Shown here: one piece after another, positions 22,891 to 32,799 of the stretch
Position numbering within the stretch: the first letter of the stretch is position 1
Layout of the letters: each line of letters begins with the position of its first letter
DNA from: Ignelater luminosus
Taxonomy: Eukaryota > Arthropoda > Insecta > Coleoptera > Elateridae
Reading direction: 5' to 3'
DNA length: 64,000 nt
NCBI GenBank assembly: GCA_011009095.1
Contig: VTPC01090594.1
Span: forward strand, 64,313 to 128,312
Made by a program: the position numbers and the translations under genes
The notes under the pieces: model-generated
Told to the model about the DNA's origin: nothing
The model's database searches: none
What the model saw: only the letters and a program-made list of their open reading frames with translations

Positions 22891-24315
22891 AATGTATTTT
22901 CTTCTTTGTTCATGCATATTTATTTTGTTGTTGATACATGCTAATCTGATTTTATCCCGAAAATGTCGCGAAACATTTGATTTTCTTCCATCAAACCATG
23001 AACTAAGGTTTTCCTCTAACAGATTTATACTCTATGCGTTTTGTTGTTTATGGCTGAATTATTTATTTGCATCTTCTACCTATTCTGATGAATTTTACAC
23101 TTCAGAATTACATAATCTTAGGTTGTAAAGACAGAATTACATAATTATGACCAATTTTATACCGTAAAAATGGAGTAGCAAAAACAGGAAATGAATAATA
23201 GTCTTTGACCTACCATTTCTGTCATTATAGAACTTAAATTGTAAAGAATTTGATGAACTTGATCATTTAACGAAACACTTATGTGAAGACGAAGATAAAG
23301 TTAAGAAATATTTTCCTACAGTTTGTCGATATTCTGTTCTTTATCAAAGATGACATCGACAAAAAGAATCTTAACTGCAGAGAAAGCACATTAACACAGA
23401 GCAACAGTTAGCTCTTCATTTGGGCTAAGTGCAAACGCGCATAATAAAAGCACTAAATTATTTCTAGGCCAGGGAAATAAGCCCAAAAGACAAACCTAGA
23501 GAATTTTAATTACTTTTCTTTACATCAGAAAAAGAAAAAATATATTTTGCCTCTATTTTTTAACGCTGCTTGAGGTAGGGGGTTGGAAAGCCGAAGACTT
23601 CTGGGATTTTCTTCAGTTTTCTTGAAGTACAGCCAAAAAGTACTGCACTTCTAGTGAAAAATTTTGCTGCGACAATATTATAGAGCATGAAGTTCTGCGT
23701 CGATTGAGTAACTAGTTATTAAATTTTGATTATCAGGTGTAGGAAAAAGACTAAAATTGCCTATTTTTATCCAAAAGTTTTCTTTTCTACTTGGAGTGAC
23801 CTTAATCTGGCTCAAAAATTAAAATACAAAAAAATTGGTCTGAATAAAAGTTGTAAAGCATCTATATAGCTTTTCAACGAGTACCAGTATTTTCAGAATT
23901 GGTTATGTACAGCTCTTTATCGGCAACTACAAATACAAGAATGCTACACATATGGTGATTATTGATTATTATCAATTTATTTCAATGGCAGACCATGTCA
24001 ATTGCTCAAAAGCAAACTATCTACCAACCACATTAACAAATAATGATTTCTTATGATTTGAAAATAAATGAATTAATATTTACTGATTTATGATTAATTA
24101 ATTATTCATGGTTTGAAAACACAAGAAAATATGTTTGCAGAAAAACTTATTTACTTAGAACATTTAGACAAAAAGAGACAGCGTGCTGAATCCATAAGCA
24201 ATAGGTGTAAAACTCAAGTAGACAATAGTTATGGTATAACAATTTATATTTTATGACGATAATAGTATTAAATTAAATAGAAAATAAACTTAACTAGAAG
24301 ATATTGTTAAAGAAC

Positions 24316-24612
24316 TCACTTAAAGAATGAAAATTCCATCATATGCTCTTTTTTTAAACACGTTTGGTTTGGTTCACAAGATACTTCCTCGTCTGTTTCT
24401 TCCCCTTCAACAACTTCACCACTTTTTTGAATTGCCAACATTTCTTCTGCTTGATCATCTATTGAGGCACAGTTCGTGACCAGTTCGTCATCAGTTGGGA
24501 AGTTTTTGCATGACTGGCCTTTACACCCTTTGCAGACGTTTTTACATTTCGTTCCAATGTTCTTGCAAGTGCAACCCCCATGGCATTCTTTTGAGCACTG
24601 CGCTGTAACTTA
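24316..24612 (-). pseudogene. Cys-rich C-terminal exon or fragment of a transposon protein
   Basis: The minus strand is open from about 24612 to a TGA at 24316-24318. It begins 'CSKECHGGCTCKNIGTKC' and continues 'KNVCKGCKGQSCKNFPTDDE', then an acidic stretch ('VVEGEETDEE') and 'CEPNQTCLKKEHMMEF'. The CxC spacing and the ending 'CxGxxCxN' are typical of the zinc-binding tail found on a family of insect and cnidarian transposon-linked proteins (relatives end '..CRKNGLxCxxxCxxCxGxxCxN'). The bases just upstream read TTAAGTTACAG, a possible 3' splice site, so this could be a last exon. Nothing upstream continues the gene, because tandem repeats start there. Function is unknown beyond probable zinc or DNA binding. 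Confidence 0.5.
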
Positions 24613-24670
24613 AAGTTTAATTTCTTGAATGGCTCATTTAAAAATCCAACTTTGAGTTACAGCGCAGTTA
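24598..24670. repeat. inverted repeat, about 20-bp arms
   Basis: CTGCGCTGTAACTTAAAGTT near 24598 is matched by its near-complement ending AGTTACAGCGCAG near 24669, with a loop of about 30 bases. The right arm is the start of the adjacent 164-bp tandem repeat. The left arm overlaps the start of the Cys-rich fragment. Confidence 0.7.
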
Positions 24671-24966
24671 TGGAAAGGACTACGAAAAAACCACTGACGG
24701 CATTGAATTCTACGTTAAAGAGTGCCTTAACAATACTAAAATGATTTTGTTGTAGCTTTAAAAATAAAGGAGTGGCAGCAAATTGAAGGAATCGGTCGAT
24801 TTAAAAAATCCAACTTTGAGTTATAGCATAGTTATGGAAACAGCTAGAAAACAACTGGCGGCATTAAATTGTACGATAAAAAGTGCCTTCACAATGCTTA
24901 AATTATTTTGTTCTAGTTTCGAAAATAAAGAAGTTACAGCAAATTGAAGAAATCGGCCATTTTTCA
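24646..24966. repeat. tandem repeat, 164-bp unit, two copies
   Basis: Copies start with CCAACTTTGAGTTA at 24646 and 24810. Both contain 'GTTATGGAAA', 'GGCGGCATT' or 'GACGGCATT', 'AAAAGTGCCTT' or 'AGAGTGCCTT' and 'CAGCAAATTGAAG' in the same order, with scattered substitutions. Two copies suggest either the edge of a satellite or a local duplication. Confidence 0.85.
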
Positions 24967-26130
24967 CTTTTTCTCTCTGGGGAGAAAACAAAAGATGGCA
25001 GCTTATTTCCGGCAACGGTAATGAAATAAGCATGAAAAAAGGGGTCACAAGTACCTAAGCCGTTTTTATTTATCTGCGCTAATAAGAAAGTTACCCATTT
25101 AATCCCATAAAAATTGGACCACACTGTACTTTACATTTCAAATTAATAGTAATATAGAAAATTCTTAGAATTTCTCCTCCTGAACTTGTGCTATAAGCTT
25201 ATAGCTGCTATTATCTAAATCGCAATAATAACTGTTTAATATTCTACTGCTGATTTGAATTATACGTAGATGCACAATTACCACATCCAGGTTTAGATGG
25301 AAAAGCTCTTGATGTTGGAATACAACTCAAGAGAATTCAGACAATCTCTTTTGGCTAAAACTGACTATATTTCTTGCTTTACACGTTGTTTTAAATATCG
25401 TGAGAAGCGTTTTGTGCTTTCATAAGAACTAGCAAAAAAGTAGTCAAGCTCTCCCAGCTGTTTCTTGTTCATTTTTTGCCTGCCTGAATGACTTTGTTAA
25501 TATCTTGCACTTTGTTTCTTACTGTGTTGTTCGCACACGGAAAACTCTCTTACTCCTTTGTTTCTTATTCTCATCTTTGATTTTATGATTCTGCCTTTCC
25601 CCATTTCTCCTCTTCCTAGTTATTTTCTTCACTACCCGTCTGACTACGATTTTGGTCTATAAACAAAAAAAAGCAAAAAGTACAGTCCGACTGAAGAAAA
25701 GATATCTGCAACTCATGCTTTCATGATTTTATTTACTTTGCAGGTTAGCCATTTTTGTCCTTCTTAGCACTGCTTCCCTGCAGTTGTCCTGTGATTTTTT
25801 CCATGCAGCTTACTGATTCTCGGTTCTAACCAAAGTTCTTTCTTGAACATGGATATTTTCTAATTTCTTTACTTAAAATTTCTAAAAGCACCTTTTTCGA
25901 TTACACGTGACGAATTCGTCACTATTTTATATAGCTCTGTGCGTGCTGAATATTCACAAACAGTTACCACTTTGAAGTCTACTACTGTAACTGGAAAACT
26001 ATAACAAAACCCTCCGTGACGCAACTAAGATTGCAAACAGCGCGTACATAGGAAAATTACTAACTGCATGTAAGAATTACTTTAGTATGCTATTGCTCAA
26101 TAGAAAAGTCTCTCTATGACGAAAGGCTGC
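24967..26130. other. no recognisable gene
   Basis: AT-rich. 'TTTTTCTCTCTGGGGAGAAAA' lies near 24967-24990 as a short hairpin. No coding similarity is seen. Confidence 0.45.
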
Positions 26131-26880
26131 TAGGCAACAGAAGGAAGGGCAAGCCGCCAAGAAAGCAGATATATCTGAATCAAACAAATACTTAAAAGAT
26201 GAAATGGAGAACGAATGGGTCAAGTTTGAAATTCAGCGTTGTTATATTTCGTGAATACATGGTCGGATTTTCATAGTTTCACCATAGCTGCAAAAATCAG
26301 AAAATTTGATTGAGCCAAAAGACTTAGAATAGTGGAGGCCGAAAGTCGGGGTTTTGTCTTTTGTTATTTGATTAGATTCTATTCCATAGGAAGTTTTCAT
26401 TGTGGATCGAAATTGGATTGAAACTAAAACAGTTTCTTATCTTTTGGGGTCTGCTACTACATATAGGTAATTGAAAAGGGACCAAAACTACAAAACTTTA
26501 TTTTCTTGTACAATAACAAAAGAGATAAGAGAGTTCTTTCTTAAAACCTGTGAAAAGAAAACAAAAGTATATTTTAACCCAGCAAAAGATTTCCGGTGCA
26601 AAACAGGAAAGTGTATTTGTCTACTGTAAGAACAGAAAAAAATTACAAAAATTCAATGATCAAGAGAGATTCGAGTATATGCTAAGATGTTATCTCAAAA
26701 AGAGGTTGTTCTATCATCTCACCCTGTCATAACCGGAATTTTTTTGTTGTCAATGGTACTCAATGACGCAACAAATAAGCAAGGTATAAATGATTTGGGG
26801 GATTTTTTTACGATGGTACAAGCTTTTGCAAAAACTTCTTGTATCCTTGGATACTCGGTATTATTAATTTGCTGACTTAT
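26120..26880 (+). other. possible broken coding remnant of unknown family
   Basis: At about 26125-26254 a Lys/Ala-rich, highly charged stretch ('KKADISESNKYLKDEMENEW') is open, and 'NPAKDFRCKTGKCICLL' and 'EVVLSSHPVITGIFLLSMV' follow in other frames up to 26875. The residue mix looks more like coding sequence than its surroundings, but I recognise no family. It may be the eroded tail of a mobile element. Confidence 0.25.
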
Positions 26881-26899
26881 TTGGGCGGTTTAATGGGCT

Positions 26900-29800
26900 C
26901 TCTTAGACAATAATCAAAGAAAGACGATTAAACAGCTTTTGTGAAATACAATTTAAATTGTTTCGAGAAAAGCTGCATAGTCCACAGTCAACACGTCAGT
27001 TATAAGCTTTTAAATTATATTCTAATTTCGATTAAATTGTACTATGGATAATTTTAGTTATTCTAAGCACAATAAAAAATTGGTGTTTATATTTGACTTC
27101 AATTAAAGTAAATATAAGTCTGTTTATGTTATTTATCATAACCCTCTGAAAATATCAACATTACACTCACTTTGTTTTTATATTATTGTTGATAAACTAA
27201 TCTTCCAAATGTTTAATTAAATAGTAACTAATAAATTGAAACTGGCATCAAAGAAGACAACTTGTTCTGTTGTCGTGACGATCACAATTAAATACAACGT
27301 TTTTTCCTATTATTTCCAGAAATTAAGAGCTTACTAGGAGTAGAACAATTTTCTTGTCTGTTGTAATTTTTTGTAATTCTCAAGAAACCTATATACAACC
27401 TGAAAAACTGTCATGGTCATATTTTATTACTACAAACTAACATTTGTTCCAATTTGTTTTCTGAAAAAAAAAACAGTAGAGAAAGAATTTATGCTAACAG
27501 TATTTTTGCAGGGTTTGTAACCTTCATTTTTGCGGCTAATATAATTTATTCTATCCATGTAATCCTCGGGGTCAGGTTTTTGATTTGTTTACGTCAAGTA
27601 CCTCGCATATCGTGATACCAATTTACTAGACCTCCTGTCGAAATGATGGCATTCTCACCGCAAACGCCCTAAACAAACACTCCATTATTACATTGTTCTG
27701 AAAGCTGTTATCGACAATATTGATTATGAATACCAAAGTTTACCAACAATGTAACCGCATTACAATCAATTATTGTTTTAATAATGCAACCTTTCACTTT
27801 GATAATGTATCTATTAATGATTATTATGCCCTTCTTGATGTACAATTCTCAAATTAATTTATGAAAACTTCGAATTTTCTAGCAAAACCTCGCTTCATTT
27901 CCAATTTAGATTTTAAGACTTAACTTACTTGCACGAAGCATGTAACAGGTCTATTTATTCCGTGCTTTTACTTCTCTTGGGTATATAAAGTCGGCGATAA
28001 ACGCTATCTAGCTATCGACAATAGCTATTTGAGTTGATTCAAATAACGGCATGTAGAACGAATATAAACCCCCCAGAACTAAGAAATTTAATTCTAGTGT
28101 AAAATTGTAATGGCTTATTAAAACTTGGCGAATCAACAAACCTCAGTCCTAACTTATACCAATTAAACTGGCCTTAATGACCGCAATAACATTATCAAAT
28201 CCATTAAACGATCTCTATAAAGCCCCTCGTTAACATTTCGTCCGAGAGCAATAATTCAAGACGCTCCGGTATATTCGGATATTTACTTAATGAAACAGAT
28301 ATTAATTAAAACTAACACGAATTATTTTCTTTTTTTTTATTTAAATCTATCGGGAAATTTTAGGTTTCAATTTGCTTTTATTTCAAAACGTCGTAACTTA
28401 CGAGTAGATAAGCAAATTTTGAAGTTCGGTAACAAGTGCCTACCCCCTAACTTAGGGTAGACGGACTTCATTACTGTACGTAGTTTAGCTTGCAAATGAG
28501 TTTTGTAGGAGGTTATCGAATCAACGGGGGTCGCTTTTCAGGTTAACAGTTCTTATCAGCCAGTAACAATACACGACTTTTTACAAGTTCTAACGTAATT
28601 CAAAGTGATATTGACCCGCTTTCTTATTTTTCCCTTCTTATCCCTTCAAGAATGTAGGTCACCTTCTGTAATAAAATTACAAAAATGGAAAGGGAATGCA
28701 AAGAAGCTTAAAGTAAAAAATGAGTGAATTTTTTGTTTTGTTTAACTTATACTGACAGGAAGTTTAACCTTGCGATTATATCTGTAGGTGGTCGAGCAAT
28801 TAAGGCATGAAACGGAAACGGTTTTATCTTTTTCGTTTAGTTCCCTAAAGCACATTTCTTATTTTCTTCTTTCTGATAAGCAAATTGTGACTATCACAAA
28901 AGCTATTTCGTACATTGTAGCCACAATGTTGTAATAAAGCATTATATTAAAAGCAGTTTGTTTGCATTAAAATACAACTGAAAACACGCTTAATGGGATA
29001 GCAAACACGCAATGCAGAAATTGTGAAATTAATTACTACAGAAAGTTTTTTTATTAAAAGTTTTCAAGTGTCTACTTTCGAATAATATGAGATGCAATTA
29101 AAAAAGTTTCTACGTAACTAATTTAAGCAAATCTAGGCAGAACAAGGCAAAACAAAAAATTACAAATAGCAACAGTATCGCTCAAATTTATGTAAGCATT
29201 TGTTCTGAATAATAGTTAAGCAATAATGTGAAGTTCGTTGCTCTAAGATGTTGATAATATTTCCCATTAATATGTACTGAACTTTAGTGTTTGATAACGT
29301 AGGTTATCAGACAAAATTGGATTAGCGATAAATCGTCCTGGGCAAAATTGGTTACTAAAAAAATCGGAATAAGACAAATTTAGTCATGGACTCATACAAT
29401 AGTATTTGACGAAATGGGATCCTTTTGCGCCCTGGATCCGTTAAACCGTTGATCGTCTAGGGACTACACGCCGGACCAGCAACGACAATACTCCTTCAAC
29501 GGACATTTCGTTCCCTACTTTAAACTTAACCTTCACGAATCCTTCTTGAACCCACATTTAGATTTCCTCTATGATTAAAGAGACACCAAACACTCTTGAT
29601 AATATGCTTTACATGTTACGTTGCAAATTTTCCTTTTTGTTTGTTCCTTGTGCACTGATGTAGTCACATCTCTACTACTCTTGGCTCTTTTCACATTTGA
29701 AGGAGGCCTCTGCAATAGCAAGCAAAACATTTAGTTTTAACCCATCTTAAATGCTATGCTCTTCACGAATTACTCTTCAGAAAACGCTAATAATTATAAA

Positions 29801-30239
29801 ATAAAATGATAAATCTGTCGCGCGGCCGGTAGTAGTGCACCTGTTAGAACCGGCTTTGTCGGAGGTATTCAAGCACTTTTTTTATATGGTAAGAATAACA
29901 TCAGGTAATGTAAGTAGTTTTAAAGAGCAAGTTCATAAATTTAAATTATCTTTTCTTGTATAAAATTCTATTATTTAGACTCAACGCGGAATTTAATAAT
30001 ATACATATAGCAGCTTCACATTTGTATCTCCATATGAGTTCATATTATGCACCAAAGTTTCGTACATAGAATGACAAAATCTAAAAATAGGATTAAAAAT
30101 TAAATTACTAGGAGAAATAATTTTCTTACAATTTAAAGTACTTGGAAACGATATAGTATAATTTTGAGAAGGCCATGTTACATGGGCGATCATAAGACCA
30201 ACAGCCACAATGCGTGTGAAACATAGGTGTTTAATAAAA
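26900..30239. other. long non-coding AT-rich stretch
   Basis: No gene is recognised. A somewhat more complex patch at about 27950-28300 has several TAAT-type motifs. A short GC-rich patch near 29815-29870 has no frame. Confidence 0.5.
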
Positions 30240-30650
30240 TAGAAGAGGAACTACTAGAAAGATCTTGGGAGGGATACAAATAGAAGAGGGATGGAAACGA
30301 AGAACAAATCAGGAAGGGTATACGCTGTATGGGGAACCTAAAATTACTACTTTTGTCAAGGTGCAGAGTCTGAAATGGCTAGTACATACAGAACGATTGG
30401 CAGGTGAAAGGATGAGTAAGCTGGTTCTACGTAGAAACTCATCGGAAGAAGGCAAAGGGAAAACCGAGAACGAGATGAATGGAAAAGGTAGAGAACGATC
30501 TGAGGCAGGTGAAGGTTGCTGACTAGAAGAAAAAAGCAATGGAAAAATACTGTAAAAGATTTTGTATTAAAATTAAATGAATTGTACATAAACTTTTCCC
30601 TTAGGCTTACAAAGCCTGTTGTGCACAATAAATAAATACTACATGGGCTA
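30240..30650 (+). mobile_element. LINE 3' end (last part of ORF2 and 3' tail)
   Basis: The open stretch 30265-30522 reads 'GWKRRTNQEGYTLYGEPKIT', then 'VKVQSLKWLVHTERLAGERM', which matches the usual C-terminal part of insect LINE ORF2 proteins ('WRRRTNEELYxLYxEPxIxxxVKxQRLRWxGHVxRM'). A basic Gly/Lys/Glu stretch takes the place of the usual 'GKRxRGRPRxRW' segment. The sequence ends with 'AATAAATAAATA' near 30625, a typical tail. The copy is 5'-truncated and degenerate. The clade is not fixed; the ending resembles RTE-like and CR1-like ORF2 tails. Confidence 0.75.
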
Positions 30651-30834
30651 AATGTTTCCTGTATCAACACATGAATGGCACTGTAGTCAGCTAGTAGTAT
30701 TGTAGTTCGAAAACTTAATCTTTTAGAAGACGCTATCTATATTTTCAAGTGGATCTATCGTTTAGTTTGTATTTAACAAGCGACTGAAACTGGCTTGTTA
30801 ATTAAATTTCAAAATTGTAGTGAAATTCATTATC

Positions 30835-31765
30835 TCTTAAATTATCATTATCTCTCTTTGAAAGGTTTATCAGCAACTCATATTAAGAAGGATATGGACC
30901 AAACTTTGGGTGAATCTGCAGCATCGTGTGAAACTGTTCGTTTTTTGGGTCGGTGAGTTTAAACGTGATTCCACAAGTGTTTTTGATGCGCAGTGGAAGG
31001 CCAGAAGAGGTGACAACACTTCAAATGAAAAATCCATGATATCATACCAAATAACAGTAAATTGAAGCTGAGGGAGATTGCTGGCATCGTAAATATCTTA
31101 CAAGAGCGTGTGGAAAATATCTTGCAAACTTCAAGCAAGATGGATACCGCGTTCATTCACAATTGATGAAAAACCCGAACGTATTACCACTTCACAGCAA
31201 TCTTTGAATAAATATGCTAAAGCGGAATAAAATGGATTTTTTGTAGATTAATAACGGTGGATGAAACGTGGATTTACTACTACACACCGGAATCTGAAAA
31301 ACAATCTGCACAGTGATTGGGACCTGGTGAAAGTCGACTAAATTGACCAAAAACACAATGGTCAGCTAGGAAAGTTATGGCAACAACATTTTAGGATACA
31401 CATGGAATATTGCTTATCGACTAAATCCAGAAAGGGACAACGATTACTAGCGAATATTATTGTGGATTATTGGAGAAGCTAAATGGTGGAATAAGAGAAA
31501 AATGACCGCATTTAGCAAAGAAGAAAATTCTCTTTCTTCAAGACAAGGCACCAGCTCACAAGTCTACAATAATGATGGCAAAATTGCATCAATTACGATT
31601 TCAATTGCTTCCTCATCTATTCGCCCGATTTGGCGTTTAGTGACTATTTTCTGTTTCCAAAATTAAAAAGATGGTTGCAGGAAAAAAGATTTACATCGAA
31701 GAAAGGTATAGAAATTTTAGAAAATCGTTGGGTAAAGTGTATAAGCTAAAAGGCGTCATGTTGAA
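30835..31765 (+). mobile_element. mariner (DD34D) transposon relic
   Basis: Blocks of a mariner transposase appear in order on the plus strand. 'LSATHIKKDMDQTLGESAAS' and 'WVGEFKRDSTSVFD' (about 30865-30985) are helix-turn-helix segments. 'VDETWIYYYTPESEKQS' (about 31257) holds the first catalytic Asp, 'LFLQDKAPAHKS' (about 31530) the second, and 'PKLKKWLQEKRF'-like sequence ends it near 31690. Several stops and frame changes break the gene, and neither TIR is recognisable. The wording of the N-terminal block points to the cecropia/irritans side of the mariner family. Confidence 0.8.
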
Positions 31766-32471
31766 GAATAAATTTAAAAAATGCCAAAAACATGTGTTCT
31801 ATTATCAGTACAGGACACTTTCCAGTTCATGTAGTAGTAAAGTAATTATTTAGAAGTGGTTTCTAAACACAGAGTTACCTTCCTTTCTATCAACGATACT
31901 CATTTGCAGCTTCACGTTTGTATACTCAATTGATTTTTAGAAATCAGCTATATGGTGCCAACTACACTTTTAGCTTTGTGCATATTGCAGATACCTTCAG
32001 CAACACTAAACTTACAGAGTTCTATGTCAAATGCAAATACTTTTGATTTTCTAATCGATACAAAAAACAGAGTGTTTCATAAAAGCGTGACATATTGACC
32101 TCTTTTTTTACATAGAATTACATTTAAATTGCCCTTTGCCATCTAAATTTATTGGTTTTTGGCTAATTCAGTTGCTCGTTGTAAAACATTTCCTAATTTC
32201 GAAAAGGAATGTTTAATGTTTCACTTTTATAAAAGTAAATTTTGATCTTTCTTTTTTAAAAGCAGTTATTACTGCACTTTTAACTGGATGGTTTTGTTAT
32301 ACGGAGTGTTTGGGGATCCAAAGTCGTAATTTTTCTTTACTTTTTAATGGGATACCTTGTAACTAGTATCATGATATAAGAGATCACAATATCGACTTGC
32401 TTTCATTGTTAGGTAAACTTTCTGTTGTACAGAGCGATTTTAAAATTTTAGCTTTGCCTTATATTTTGATT

Positions 32472-32648
32472 TTAACCCTTTTATAAATGTGGGTCTGTGA
32501 GACCCGAACAAATATAATTGTTTATAATTATTAAAAAATGAGTTTCTTTAGTAGTCTAGTCATTTTAGTAACTTCACATAATAGTAAAATTAGTTTCACA
32601 TCTTGAACACAGCGTCTTCTCGGACCACCTACTAGGTCTCACAGACCC
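32472..32648. mobile_element. piggyBac-like terminus or small piggyBac-type element
   Basis: TTAA at 32472-32475 is followed by CCCTTTTATAAATGTGGG and the quasi-palindrome GGGTCTGTGAGACCC (32491-32505). The same motif appears inverted as GGTCTCACAGACCC at 32635-32648. TTAA followed by CCC is the standard piggyBac start, and this inner motif is common in insect piggyBac-type ends. The matching outer right end is not clear, so this is either a decayed miniature element or one end of a larger one whose other end is lost. Confidence 0.45.
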
Positions 32649-32799
32649 ATCATTAGTACTAATTGTTTTACTAGCTGATATCAACTTTTTTAAGTTGTTT
32701 TTGTAAAAATATGGTTATAAGAGTAGCGCGAAAAATCGAATTTTAAATAATTGTAATGGAACACCGCGCAAAAGTTGCATTACTAGCTCGAGATAAATT

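Noticed and set aside
22562-23128. Two plus-strand hydrophobic frames that look like membrane proteins
   Set aside because: They lie over the probable BEL/Pao fossil, which reads on the other strand, and consist of Phe/Ile/Ser-rich sequence typical of chance frames in AT-rich DNA.
29815-29875. GC-rich patch as a SINE or tRNA
   Set aside because: Too short, with no internal promoter boxes.
30309-30670. Minus-strand frames of 76 and 104 codons
   Set aside because: Opposite the LINE tail, which has clear family motifs on the plus strand.
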